From Macrolepiota albuminosa (lineage: Eukaryota > Basidiomycota > Agaricomycetes > Agaricales > Agaricaceae): a DNA stretch of 64,000 nucleotides. A program made the position numbers and the translations under genes. This document shows, piece after piece, positions 1-12,410 of this stretch. Where the stretch lies: contig JAMWFC010000082.1 of the NCBI GenBank assembly GCA_027475525.1, forward strand, positions 3,164,115 to 3,228,114, read 5' to 3'. The notes beneath the pieces are model-generated. The model saw nothing but the letters and a program-made list of their open reading frames with translations, ran no database searches and was not told the DNA's origin. Within the stretch, counting starts at the first letter, position 1, and every line of letters begins with the position of its first letter.

Positions 1-2497
1 CTTCAACTCCACTGCTGTTGCTTGGGGGTCCTTCATCTATCTGTCATCGGGCTCGCCCTCAGATAGATCTGCCTCGAGTTCATCCTGAGACTCCTTCTTT
101 ACCAACCTCTATGGTAACGCGATATCATCTGCCCTGCCCGGAAATTAACTTCCCATGTCCAGTTCTGCTGCGATCATGCCAAACTCCCACCCAACAGTAC
201 CTATCGATGATCATTCCAGCCCGTTTACTTTTCTACCAGCTTGTAAACCAGCTTCCCGCGTAACTCGCAAATCCGTGCGGGTCCACCACAAGGCTTTGCA
301 CCCTTCTTGATTTTCTCCATTAGTTTTGTTTCCCCTGTTGTGCCACAGAAAAATTGTCAGAATCTCTATTTCCCCTTGATTACCAATCCTTCTCGCCGCC
401 TTACCGGTGTGGCAAACATGTCTTCTGTGTATGTACAATCGCACATGACTCAGTGACATTCCATCAGCCACTAGAACAAGCCCTTGAATCCAAATTTCGT
501 TTAAAATATCCCTTTTATGTCGCTTTCAAAATTTATAACGATTCCAAACATGTTCATCCATCGTCTAATTCATCCATTGCTGAATTCCATCACAACGAGG
601 CGCTTGGGCCAAATGATGCTTCCGAAGTGTATTGGTTTTTAACGGTACTTCTCAAACTCTGGTTGGTATGTTCATCCTGCCGATATCATTAACCAGATGA
701 CTAGCGTCAAGAGTATAGCTCTCGGGCCCCGATTTAGATTTGTTACAGCTGATTTTTGCTTCCGAGGTGTTCCTGTCCCTGCTTGGTTCCTTTCGGGCAT
801 GGGGAAATGTAAAATTGGAAGAATTTCTTGACCCCATCTGAGGATTCAGACACCCTATTTCCGATGACTCTTTACTTATTACTGGGAATGAACGGCTCCA
901 GTTGAAAACCATATCAATCCACGTCTTCATTTGACAGTTCTGCCATATTAATATCATATGTACCTCAAGATATCCTCTATATTCAAACTTAAACGACGCA
1001 ATCAACGAGCCGGTCATTCGGAAATGTAGGGTCAGGTGGCCCATCCAGCCTTTCGTTTTCGTCCTGTATCCGGTTTTCTAATCAACCAGAATCCCAGATG
1101 GTTTAGATGGCTGTCCAGATAGGCGGCACCTGCCCGAGCTGTTGTTATACTTGGGTAAGGTTGTACTGTATCGGAACCGTCTGTTTGTCAAATCATGTGG
1201 ATATCTTCTATGGACTCTCGGTAGACATGAGGCTTGGTGTGAACCACTTTACCCCCATAGTCTCAGGCTATCCGAAGAAGCGACAAGGGTCTTCCTGGAG
1301 AAGGGAAAGTATCCCTCATTCTTGCGCGGCTAGCGTTTGCAAATGGATCTTGGGGATTGAGGGAACTAAGCGATCGGTTGGTATTTCTGTGGCGGAAATG
1401 AAGTTAATTCGGATACTAATGATAGTAATAGAGGATCGTTGGAGTTAGAGACTGAGTTTGAACTTTCTCCTGATTTTTTCTTGGATCGGCTGCCTCGCGC
1501 TTCGTGTTGTGTACATACACAACCCGGCGCGAGGCTGGGTAGGGACGATCGTGGAGGTTACGATTCCTGATCTTACATACGGAGAGCCCGGATCAGGAGA
1601 AAAAATAAGAGGATGGAAAGGAAGGTGGGCAGAAAGGAAGGTGGACAAGATCCAGAGCATGTATGGCCTTCTGATTATCGATTGATTTGTCCAGACGTTT
1701 TCTTGTAGTCAGCCTCCCATGCCCTTGTTTCTCTATTAGACGCTTTAAAAATGTATATACGAGGCTTTTCCGGTAGCCGTTAGTACATATCCGAAACAGG
1801 GTCCGAGCGAAGAAAAGAACGTTCGCGGAAGCTCATCATTAAGATGTTGTGCGTCGTAGATCTTCATCTCCATGTTTTGAACCCCAGATTTTTATTTCTT
1901 CCGGAGACCCTGGCGTAGGTGACTTTGTCATTCCTGATGCCGCAAAGCAGTAGCAAGGATCGACCAGGCTTGTGGACGGAGGTCCGTGGGACCTGCCGCG
2001 TGTTGGCCACATGCGCCCCTCATGCTTCAAGATTGTCGTCAGAACCTTTCAAAGTCATTCCTCAAATTCTGAGATTAATATTGCAATTTTTGAAGGACTG
2101 GATTGCGGACTTGAATTCCGCGTTTGATTTGGTCACTCAAGATCACCGTGATCACTGATTAACACAAGGCAAGAAATCTTTCTATGACGTCATCCCGCGC
2201 TCCTTGAGGGTTGCAAAACTGATTTAGTAAGTACGGCGTCCGTGAGGGGCGCGGGAAAGTTGATGAAAATCTGATACGTCCACTTTGCATACTGATACGA
2301 CAGCCGACGAGACCGTTGTTTTATTCAATCCCTTGTTCGTCGGTTAGCGCCGTAGCATCGAAACAGATGATGTGTAGTCAGCTTTCGGTGAATATCGGAA
2401 GGCATGTCCGTTTCTCGGAGCTTCACGGGAGTGCCATAGACATATAATGGGATCAGCGGCGCCCACCCAGGATCCTGATCCTTTCAAATTTATACCG
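1..2497. other. Left flank without a supported gene
   Basis: I find no recognisable protein in this stretch. Several open frames of 60-130 codons exist on both strands, the longest on the minus strand at about 652-1044, but none shows a family motif and none joins to neighbours through convincing splice sites. A short TATA-like stretch lies near 1750-1760. The last few hundred bases should contain the promoter and 5' leader of the alternative oxidase gene that starts at 2498. Confidence 0.4.
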
Positions 2498-4241
2498 ATG
2501 CTGAAGTCCAGTATCTCTACAAGCGCTGCTGCACAATTACGCCGCTCTCCCTTCTTCTGCTCGCGGACTCTGATTCTGAGCTCCGCGCTTTCATTAGCAT
2601 TTCGGGCTCCGATCACGAGACGTGCCGCTGGTCACCGATCATTTACGTCGGGTGCCTCTCAGCACAATGCGCTTACGGATAAATCCGCACATTCTACGTC
2701 TGTTGGACCACATAAAAGCGAGTATTAAAACGCTTTGGTGTTAATGATATCCCACCAATACAAAGTCTTCTATCACAGAGGATTCGGTTGCCGTAAAGAA
2801 TGCAACTGCAATCACCCAGCCCGATGCAGTGAGCACGGTACCTACTATGGTGAGAGGAGATTGGGTCCTCTTCCATCCCGTGTATACACCAGACGAGCTC
2901 AAAGCCGTTGAGGTAAATTCGTATCACTAGTTATGAATGTGGAATTTAAAAACTGCGCCTTTACGTACTAGGTGCTCCACCGTGAGGCTACCACATTTTC
3001 AGACAAATTGGCCTACGGTATGGTTAAACTAGCGCGCACCTTATTCGATCTGGTGTCAAGATATAAACATGTGCACATCCAACCTGACGAAAAGATGACT
3101 CTGCAGCAGCTAAGAGATCGCGGTCTCCTCCTGGATGATCGTGCATGGCTCAATGTAAGTTTAACATTTAGGGTCCTGATTATAAAAATAATTTGTTTGT
3201 TATAGCGCATACTTTTCCTGGAAAGCATTGCGGGTGTGCCAGGAATGGTTGCAGCCACGTTGCGGCATCTAACAAGCTTGCGTTTGATGGTGAGTATCAT
3301 GGCTATTTCGAAATGTTATATTAGTGATTCCAAGAATTATTAGCGCAGGGATAGTGGATGGTTGGTATATTGTTTTTTGGGGGTCTGTCCAGCTTACCGG
3401 TTCTCGCAGGATACACACATGTTTGGAGGAAGCAGAGAACGAGCGAATGCATCTGATGTTCGTAGTTTCCACACATTGTTTGCGGAGGCAGATGCTTACC
3501 TTTCCTTTGCACTCAGGACGTTCATGACGCTGAGAAAACCATCTTGGTTCTTCCGATCCTTAGTTCTTGGTGCTCAAGGAGTGTTCTATAACTTATTCTG
3601 TTGGTATAGCTATTCTTCTGGGATTCATCCTGATTTAATTTTATCTTTAGTTTTATCATACATTTTATCACCAAAGACGTGCCATCGCTTCGTGGGTTAC
3701 CTCGAAGAAGAGGCCGTCCTGACATAGTGAGTTTCCAGGGACTGTTGTAGTGTACTGTATCTCATTTTTTCCAGCACGAGATGTATTCAAGACTTGGAAG
3801 CAGGACGTATCCCTGAATGGTAAAATAATTTTTCATTACAAGGGCAAGCTTTAACCGGTAACCTTTGATCCGTGTTTAGGGTTAATGAACCTGCTCCTGA
3901 AATTGCAATTGATTACTGGCGTTTGCCGCCTGAGGCGAAACTTTTGGATGTTCTGTACGCCGTCCGGTCAGATGAGACGACGCATAGATTTGTCAATCAC
4001 AGCCTCGCTAACTTGAACCCTTCCACTGATGTTAACCCTTTTGCCCTTCGTGAACCTGACATGCATGTCAAAGGCAGGAAGACTGCGTGAGTCGTCCATC
4101 TGGTATCTTTCCCCTATGATGAACTTTAACTTTTGCTTTAGCTTTGACAGAGACGAAGCAGAACAGTATGTCAAGGAATCGCATGAGTTGATGGAGAAGA
4201 GCTACTTTGCTCAAGAAGCTTCAGCTTCGGAGAAATTATAA
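2498..4241 (+). CDS. AOX1: Mitochondrial alternative oxidase
   Basis: Alternative oxidase is the cyanide-resistant ubiquinol oxidase of the inner mitochondrial membrane; it passes electrons from ubiquinol to oxygen and bypasses complexes III and IV. The translated exons carry all four helices with the di-iron ligands: [10 protein letters not shown], then [12 protein letters not shown] (ExxH), then YLEEEAVLT, then [12 protein letters not shown] (ExxH). Upstream is the family signature [19 protein letters not shown]. The first exon encodes an Arg/Ser-rich, acid-poor leader ([17 protein letters not shown]...), a typical mitochondrial presequence, which is why I take the ATG at 2498. At least six short introns interrupt the gene, for example about 2912-2971, and a small exon near 3350 supplies RDSGW. 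An in-frame ATG at 2447 is possible, but its extra residues look less like a presequence. The last exon ends with TAA at 4241. Confidence 0.95.
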
Positions 4242-4499
4242 ACGACACCGAACTTCGTAATGGAAGGAACAGGGCATGTGTTTTTTATGTATCTTTAACA
4301 TTTTATCTTGTATTTTATATCTGTATAATATAATCATGTACTCCACTTATTGAATTGAATGTCCGTGTCAATCAATGCATTGGAGCAAACCCTCGTCTAT
4401 GGTTAGGGTACAAAAATCACAGGGTCTATCTACTCCGTCATCCGGCTCCACCTTAAGTCGGTACCTTTTCTGGCATGTTTTCAATGCCATAGTGCTTGT

Positions 4500-7400
4500 A
4501 TGGCCTCTATAGCTGTTTCCTTGGCTGACGAACCTCCTCATACCCTTCACCATCATGAACATCACCGGCGAGTGTTTGTCGGCCCTATGCCGGAGAAAGT
4601 CATCAAGCAAGCTGAACAAGGCGTTTCACAGTCTAAATCGCGAGGAAGCGAACACTGGGACGAGATTTCCGAAGTAATCAAGCGGAACGCGTTCAGCTTC
4701 TTTATTCGCCAGGGAGGTCGCCCGGAGGATTGGGGCGAGGATGAGGAACGTAACGTTGTCAACGAAATGTTTCGTCGATGGAGAGACAGCGAATGGGCGC
4801 ATATTTGGCGGCACAGACGGGATAAGGTAGTTACTCAGACAAGTCACTGGGTTGGGAACAGCTTTGAAGTTGGCCAGTTTCTGGGGGTCAATATACTGAA
4901 AGAGACTGAAGCCACTCGGGATATACTCTCTCTGGCTAGCAGCTCAGTACGAAAAGTGCCACTTCATTCTACCCGAACGTCCCGAGACCTGCCACGAGCA
5001 TCGTCGTCGATTGGCCATGCGACCTATGTAACCGCGTCCACTAGTTTGTACCTTGATGCGACCTCTGATGAACATGGTGCCTTATTCGATGGAGGACGTT
5101 CTCTGTACGGTGACGCATCGTCAAGCACCTCTCTTCTGCGCCCATCACAAGATTCATATCGTGGCACTAAAGCTCGTGCTGCGGATATACCACGCCCAGG
5201 TCAAGCCAACACGCACTCGACAACAAATAAGAGCGATGATGCAATGCCTACGGGGCGGAACTTGAAGGGAAAAGGAAAGCTTGTGCATTATGTTGAACCT
5301 GTACCAGAGGAGGAACCTGCTCTGCCACAGGATGTTCTAGGGCGGACAGAGCCTGAGTCCCTGATTGGCACTAGTGCCGAGGCAACTATGGATTCATCTC
5401 ATGTTCTGGGCTCTCCCTCGTCAGTAAGTCTCAATACGGGAGACGCCATTATGAGAGGTAACTTGTCTTCCACATGACGCGTCACAGGATTTGAGGTTAA
5501 CTCAAGACAGACAGGATGTTGGTGCGGACATATTATTCTAGGAATGAGTCCGTTGGCGTGAACTATCGTTTCGACGAAAGAGTACATCGGACGACTGGTG
5601 ATCTCTCCGACGCGGATTGGGCAGAATATTTAGTGGCCTGGCGTAGAGACCGAATCGAGCTCTACACTGATTACGTATGAGAGTGCATATTTCCTTTGGA
5701 AGTGTATGTTGATATCAAGATTCCAGAGCCTTCCCGGCAAAGAGTGGTTCAAAGGACATAAGCATCTCGCATTCGTGATACCCCTCATATCGGGCAGGAC
5801 TCACCTTACACTCTATTCTTTCGTTGACCTCACGTTTTGCTTAACATGTCCGCCCACACAGCCCATTCGCGAAGGTTCCAAAAAGCGACTCTTCCTTCAT
5901 CGAACGAGAGAAGGAATTAATATCTTTATTTTCAAGCATAAAAGCCGCTCCCGGGCCTATGATTGGACTTGGCTTCTATGGTACATACCTTATACGTGTA
6001 AGGAGGCAATTTGCTGATAAATAAGATAGGAGACAGCTCGGTCACACACTTCCGGCAACTCTGGATGTGCGAAATCCACGAGTGAACTCCAGCGTCAAGA
6101 TCGATATACCACCGGAAGATAATGAACACCTCTACAAGATTTTCACTCGCGAAAACATTCTTGCACTGTGCATGAACTCGTTCAGGTCAGTTCCGGACTG
6201 GAAGAACCTCATTGAGCGCGAGCTACAACAAGGAAAGACCTTAGAGCTTGTATGGCGACAGGAAACGGACCTTGACTGGGTATGGTTAGACAACGACATT
6301 TATGGTCAGGAAAGGTGCTGGGCCGTCCTGTGTGGCCTAGCATTGAAGCAGGTGAAGCTGATGCATTTATTGTAAAGCAAAGATCTTACACTTCTCCTAG
6401 TCCCTCCGGCCTCCAGTACTCGAGATTCGTCTGGCTGATCATCATCCTACGCATATCCACCTCAAAAATGGAACCCGCCTGTATGAACCCCCAGCAATAG
6501 AGGGTTACGTTGAACGCATTCGTACCAATTCTCAGTTGAGGCAAAGCCTCTACCTGTCCACTCACGACGGCAACTTATTCGTCATGACGCCAAACCACGC
6601 ATACCCGCCATCGCCGCCGGGGCTGGCGGCAAACATTGGTGACATCGACGCCTATGCTGAATCGCTCCGCAAGACCGAGAATTATCGAGGCGCAATGCAA
6701 ATTATGCATGCCATTGGTGTGAATGACCTTCGCGATATTCTATTGATTCGGAGAGCTTCTCATCCCGTACCCGAAGCGACGCACAGGGAGACGCCTAACA
6801 GCCAGGATTTTGATAACTGGGCGAGTTCACCGGTCCAGCCAGAGGAAAGCACTTTGGTCGATGACGAGGACGAGGGCGGTGAGGAAGGGCTAAACAGGGC
6901 GGAAGACAAGATCCACTTGCGTACTCGGCGCTCATTCGAGCTCCTTTTTACTACCGGTCACGTAGTGAGATTTGAGGTCGCTTTAGCTTCTCCTCTACAT
7001 GCAAGTCCACTTACATTGGGTATTTAGACACATTCGTGCCGCGTCGCAACCGAATGGATAGAACGGCTTCGAGCACTGGTACTATACTGGAAGCAAAGAC
7101 ACCGTATGGATGCGAAAGAAGAAATGGATCTCGCTCAAAGTCGACGACCTCGCCTCACTCCACTCACACGTGTCAATCGAAACCAAGAATTTCCCCCGGA
7201 GCCTCCCCCGGATATGGGAGCTCCAATGCCAGCTTTGGGATCTTTGTACAGCTGGTGTGTCCTGGAGGGGTGCAAATCCATCATTAAAGGAGGGAAATTG
7301 TTCGTTAGAAAAGGGCTCTGGGGACAGTATAAGTCAGTTGAAAACAATGTTTCCCACTCGACCGAGATGCTGAACCGCATTATCCGTTGACAGATATGTA

Positions 7401-7871
7401 CAGCTTTTCTTATCGGCTGGGCACCTCGTACAATTTCGCATCAAACCTAACTCATCTCTCCACTACACGATGCGCAGGAAAACGAGTTTATTGGATGCTT
7501 ACGTCTGTTCTGGATATCTAGCTGCTATAGCACTTCCAAAGGGCCAGTATAAAGCTAATGTCAATCCAGATCCACGACGATACCAAGATGGTCTCGAAAC
7601 GGGAGATCCAGAAGAGGAAATGCTATTTATGCTTTGGTATTATCCACAAAGACCGAAAGTAGAACACTTAAATCTCGAAGGACCGTCGACATTTTCAAAA
7701 ATCCTCCCTGCATTATCGGAAAAACGAAAGTTGCTCGTCTTTCGAACGAGGAGTAGGCTGGAACGGGATGCCTGGTGTTGGGCATTGAATTGCGAAATTG
7801 AGAAGCTTGTGAGGGCTCAGAAGGACCGGGAAGCGCAGTTGAGGGACACAGGAAATCTTATACCAGCATGA
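4500..7871 (+). CDS. Spo71/Mug56-like protein with PH domains
   Basis: Multi-exon gene for a large protein of the Spo71/Mug56 family (meiosis- and sporulation-associated PH-domain proteins in yeasts). The N-terminal exon (4500 to about 5470) holds a conserved block, VFVGPMPEKVI followed by a helical region ending IWRHRRDK and then HWVGNSFEVGQFLGV, and after it a long low-complexity Ser/Thr-rich stretch. Later exons carry PH-like segments: WFKGHKHLAFVIPLISGRTH (about 5740), HLKNGTRLYEPPAIEGYVER (about 6460), and a C-terminal segment with LVFRTRSRLERDAWCWALN (about 7740), where the invariant PH-domain Trp sits in the last helix. A helix with EWIERLRALVLYWKQRHRMD lies near 7050. Exon joins near 6310-6440 and 7000-7450 are uncertain. 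In yeast, Spo71 acts at the prospore membrane; the role in this mushroom lineage is inference. It lies in tandem 258 bp downstream of AOX. Confidence 0.75.
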
Positions 7872-8032
7872 AATGTTGCATAGCACGTATACCCTTGCAT
7901 TTGCACTTGTAGATTGACATTCACAGCATTGAACAAGTTGGATTAAAGATTAAATATAATGAGTCAGATTGATTACTTTTTGGATTTCTTCGCACTGGGA
8001 CTTCACTTAGTATTAAGGAGATGAAAGCAATA

Positions 8033-8580
8033 TCACAGTCCATACCCATATCGACTTCGTGCAGTCGCACGTCCCACAACGCCACCAAAGTCCATCGCTC
8101 CCCGTACAACCTTATAACTAACAGCAGGGAACAAAATGGTCAGGAAGGACATGAAAAAAGAAAACTATCATACCCAACACCAGGAAGGTCCTGTGCACGT
8201 CCGCCTCTGACAAGGACAACACTGTGCTCTTGAAGATTATGCCCCTCTCCTTGAATGTAGGCCTGGAGCGCCTTCCCTGTCGATAGCTTGACACGAACAA
8301 CTTTTCGTTTAGCAGAGTTGGGTTTCTTCGGTTTCATGTTAAAAATTTGCATGCAGACACCCTTGCGTTGAGGACAGTTGTTCAGCAGTGGTGATTTGGA
8401 TTTGAGAACCTTCTGCGGTTTTTTGCGCCTCATTGCCTGATTTATAGTAACCCACGAAGAGGGTGTCGGATGGAAGGAGCGTGATTGAGATGCAAGGTTG
8501 AAAAGCGTCGTCGAAGGACTACACCAAGGGGCTGGCATCCGCAGGGGTAGGCGAGCGCAGACACGCAAAGCAGAGAGCAT
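8033..8580 (-). CDS. MRPS12: Mitochondrial small-subunit ribosomal protein uS12m
   Basis: Two exons, 8580-8174 and 8117-8033, separated by a 56-bp GT-AG intron, encode about 163 residues. The first exon has an Arg-rich leader ([16 protein letters not shown]...) and then the S12 core: [55 protein letters not shown] and DLPGVGY. The second exon gives [12 protein letters not shown] and ends ARSRYGYGL. This is the decoding-centre protein of the mitochondrial ribosome, including the PNSA loop. Translation could start further upstream at 8688 in the same frame, but the ATG at 8580 begins directly on the presequence. Its start lies 129 bp from the divergent NSE2 gene. Confidence 0.96.
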
Positions 8581-8709
8581 GGCAAAGGCGTATACGTACC
8601 AGTGGGGATGGCTCAGGGGAGCGAAATGAATTCTCACGTAAGCAAGATGAAACCAAACAAATAACGCGTCTTGTGAAACACGGTTCACTCGTGCTCAATT
8701 AGCTTTAGC
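8581..8709. promoter_or_regulatory. Shared promoter between uS12m and NSE2
   Basis: Only 129 bp separate the likely start codons of these two divergently transcribed genes, so promoter elements and both leaders must share this space. I see no clear TATA box. The in-frame upstream ATG of the uS12m frame at 8688 lies inside it. Confidence 0.5.
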
Positions 8710-10001
8710 ATGCTCAACGCTGCTTTTTCTCGAAAAAAGTCGCACAAACATAAGGTATCCTCCGAAATTGAAGATGATGGACAATCAATGTCCCGCTATG
8801 CAGAGCAAGTAGAAGATGATGAAGACAATCCGCATAGTCAACGCGTCAATGGCGTCAAAAAAGATAAAAGGCCTAATGTAGTCGCAAGGAAGGAGCGTAT
8901 ACCCGATGACGAAGATGAAGACGATGGTGGCGATGATGAAGAGAGAATTGACGTCGAGAATTTTCGTGATCAGCCCCTCGGTAGGACCGAAGTTACCAAA
9001 CTCCAGGGCCTATCACGGGACTGGAAAATGGTAGCAGATCAAGTAAAGCCAAATTGGAGTGTCGTTGGAGATGTTGCAGTCGCGTTAGCCGACTATGGTG
9101 AAGGAAAAGAAGTCGAATATGTATGTGGTCTTTTTGTTCTACTAATGATCTGCTCATTCTACGAAATAGGGTCTTGCAGAACTTGATAAATTGATGAGAA
9201 GCCTTATTGACATCAGCGCTGAAATGCAGACGCATGAGAAAGTACTGGAGGATCTTGCACAGAAAGTCGGACAGGGAGAAGTGTTGGTATGTTTTCCTCT
9301 GATGCCTTTTTTACGATCTTTGATCCAGCCACCGTAGGAAAACTTTGTTGGCCATTATCTTAATGACGTTAAAGAACGTATCAATCAATATGACAAGATG
9401 ACATCCAGACAGAAATACGCAAAGAGCCAGGAATACACAAATTTTAGAAACAACATATATGTACGTCCAACTTATCCCTTTCTTCGATTTTCAAACGTCT
9501 TTTTGATCTCGTATTTCTAGGAAGTACGACATCCAGACACTGCGATACCTCCCATTACGGAATTTATACCTAAAGGTGCATCTCTCCCTTCTGGTGATGT
9601 CGTGTGTGGGACTGAGCGTATTTTCCAGAGGATGGAGATGAAAGCGATGACGATGACGATCTCGAAATGGGAGGGGTCAGTCAAAACTACAACTGTCCGA
9701 TTACACTAACGCTCCTTGTTGACCCTGTAACGTCGTACGTCGTTCAGTCCCCACGGTTTAGACCTGCCCATTTGCTAAGTGAACATCTAGCGATGTGTGC
9801 AAGCACTCCTTCTCGAAGTCTGCTATATTACAAAGTTTCCGAGGCAATGAAGCTATTAAATGTCCTGCATCTGGATGCACAAAGAGTTTTTCCCGGGCGA
9901 ATCTCAAGCCCGACAAAGGTTTAGCTAAACGTGTGAAAGCCTATGAACGACGTGCCAGAAGGGCTGCGGAAAACGACGATGCCGAAGAGATTATCGACTA
10001 G
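8710..10001 (+). CDS. NSE2: E3 SUMO ligase subunit of the SMC5/6 complex, Nse2/Mms21 type
   Basis: Nse2/Mms21 is the SP-RING SUMO ligase of the SMC5/6 complex in DNA repair. The N-terminal third is acidic and charged (runs of DDEDN, DDEDEDDGGDDEE). The middle is helical, with LAELDKLMRSLIDISAEMQ and NFVGHYLNDVKERINQYDKMTSRQKY, matching the SMC5-binding coiled coil. The C-terminal SP-RING reads NYNCPITLTLLVDPVTS, then VCKHSFSKSAI, then IKCPASGCTKSFSRANLKPD, supplying the expected Cys/His zinc ligands. A short intron at about 9732-9790 joins DPVTS to DVCKHSF. Other introns lie near 9121-9170, 9285-9338, 9460-9520 and 9575-9630. The gene ends with TAG at 10001 after an acidic tail. Confidence 0.93.
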
Positions 10002-12410
10002 GTTCATTGAGTTGTCGATGGAATATGTATAGATTCGTCCATGATGATGTATAAAGACTTCGGTACGTACGATGGTCCCAGTAATACTTTTTTGCCCGTC
10101 ATTGCGCCTGCAGGCTCCCGATCAGGCCGCAGAGCACTTAGAGCCTTAGATTCTGACTTGCCTCGTGTTGACAGAAACACGATGTTAGAGGACCTTCTAT
10201 CATATGATCGTCAAAACAGAAACATGGCTCATCAATGCATCTTCATCTCCGTCTCGAACTTGTCTATAGAGCAATTGGACCATCCCACGAGGATCCTGCT
10301 GTCTTTGGCTGATTGTTTACTTGCTTGCCAATTGGTAACCACCAAGCACCAGGGCTCAGCATAGACACGTTGCATATCTGATCTTTCTGAATTTACTAAA
10401 CAACATATCGATCAACCTCTCAGAATCTCTTTGGTAGAACTCCTTAGGCATCAATGCCTCATGGATCCGATATACAACCTTCGAATACTGCTGTCATCTG
10501 GATACATAGAATCTGTGGCATTCATGCTGTATGAAACAAACCAGACAAGCTTACCTCGAGGAAAAGATGCTCGGAAGTCGTACCTTAGTGGGCCTTGCTG
10601 TTGCGTTTCTACGTCTCCGTTAAGCTACACGTCTGAACGAAAGGAGAACTTGAAGGAATACTATACTTGCCTGAAATCAGCTCATCTCAATCAAAGTTCA
10701 GGTTCGAGTTGTGAGGTGAGATAGGCCCAGTCAGACATTCTCCTGGGAGCTTGCTGCGTCCATTTCGTGTCTGTATTGGACACTCAAGGAATATCAAGCG
10801 ATATTATCATGTCCGATCACGGAGAATAGTTTTCTTGGCGAGGCAAGTTTGATCAAGGCACGCAGACTCCCGCGAACCACCAAAATCTGGACTCATGGCG
10901 AGTACAACGGCCTTCAAATTCGTGGGAAGATGTATTCGCAGTGGTGACAAATTCTGTACATGCGAATGACAGGAAAACATGAGGATCAAAGGCTCATGTT
11001 GTGCACCCACGATGGCCGAAATTCAAAGGAGCAGTTGGGTCAATTTCTAGAAGCCTCCATAAACGTTCAGACATCATTCTGGATCATGAAGTATTCATAT
11101 AATAGGAGCAGTTGGGTCAATTTCTAGAAGCCTCCATAAACGTTCAGACATCATTCTGGATCATGAAGTATTCATATAATTTTCGGTTTGTGATTTGCAG
11201 AGTTAATGGTCTTCGATACTCATGCAACTTTAGTCATAAGATCTTGCAAAACCGTTTGAATCAAAAGGTCCAAGTGTAGTATTGACTAGGAAGGCACGAG
11301 GTCGACTTAAGGAGCTTGTAAGCTGCCATTCTTGTGATTCACGTATAAAATAGGTATTTGATGGCTAGAATGACGCAACAAATCCGATGAATGCTTTCTT
11401 GTCTATTACTGACATGATATGTTCCGTGCGTGGTTTTTTTGGTGAACGTCATTGTTGATCCCTTTGTGATCACTCGCGAGAAGGTAGTAAACAACCATTC
11501 ATTCTACATGTCCTGTCATTAGCGAAGGATGAACCCCAAACCATCCATGGTATTTGAAAGCAGCCACAGAGGCTCCCCATATAGTTATTAACAACCTAGA
11601 TCTTTCTCTTGTAATCTGTTTATCTGTTTATCAACGATTGGGAATACATAAATCGGCGAAAGCTCCCAAAAGGTAGGATCTTTCCATTGGTGAAATGTCT
11701 ACAAATGAATTAAGAAAGCTTCAAAGGTGGCCTAGAGCATACCCGCCCATTCGGGTTAAGGTATAGCCCATCGTGGCAAGAGGTCTGACAGTTAGGTGGA
11801 ATTACGTTCGGGTTCTTTATAGAAGGTCCTAGAAGCACTAGAGAGCCAGCGCTGAGCTTACTGTCTGCTGCTCCAAGGGAATATCAATGAAGAGGAGGAG
11901 GACAGCGGAAGCCCGGTGCAATCCGTAACCGAGTTCTGCCTGAAACTCTGCGATGATAATTATGTGTTAAATGAGTCGATAGAATCCGGTTGTTGTGGGC
12001 CAATAACTTACTAGATACCTCGACTTTCTTGTCTGCAAATGCTTCGATTCTCATCAAGTTACACTAAACAAAGCTGTAGTTGTCGAAAGACCATTAAGGA
12101 GTATTTTCTGTTATGACACGGACTGCACCACCTATTACACAGTTCAATTCACGTCGGGCAGGTATTAAGTACATCTATTAAATCCCTAGTAGCGCTCTGT
12201 CAATTCATTTGCAACGAGCACGTACGACTACGATCAATCACTAATATCTCCACAATGTATAAACTCCCCTTTTTCCAGTCAATTTTTTCGCTTCGTCACC
12301 TCAAAACTTCATTGCATATGACACCAGAAGTACTTAACCATTAGTTAGGGCCCTGCGGCAACCGTTGCATGGCACCGAGTATGATCCCTCACAATGCCAA
12401 CGCCGATGGT
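10002..12410. other. Gene-poor interval after NSE2
   Basis: Open frames here (for example about 10041-10364 and 10431-10724 on the plus strand) show no family motif and no convincing splice chain. The one clear structure is an exact 77-bp tandem duplication at 11027-11180. I see no transposase, reverse transcriptase or RNA gene. Confidence 0.4.
11027..11180. repeat. Exact 77-bp tandem duplication, copy pair 1
   Basis: Bases 11027-11103 recur without a mismatch at 11104-11180. The unit starts AGGAGCAGTTGGGTCAATTT and ends TTCATATAAT. Four more duplications with the same 77-bp unit length but unrelated sequence occur in this window, which suggests a shared technical cause. Confidence 0.97.

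Noticed and set aside
652..1044. 130-codon minus-strand frame (GHLTLHFRMTGSLIASFKFE...)
   Set aside because: Reads like protein in part, but I could not match it to a family or find adjoining exons, so I did not call a gene.
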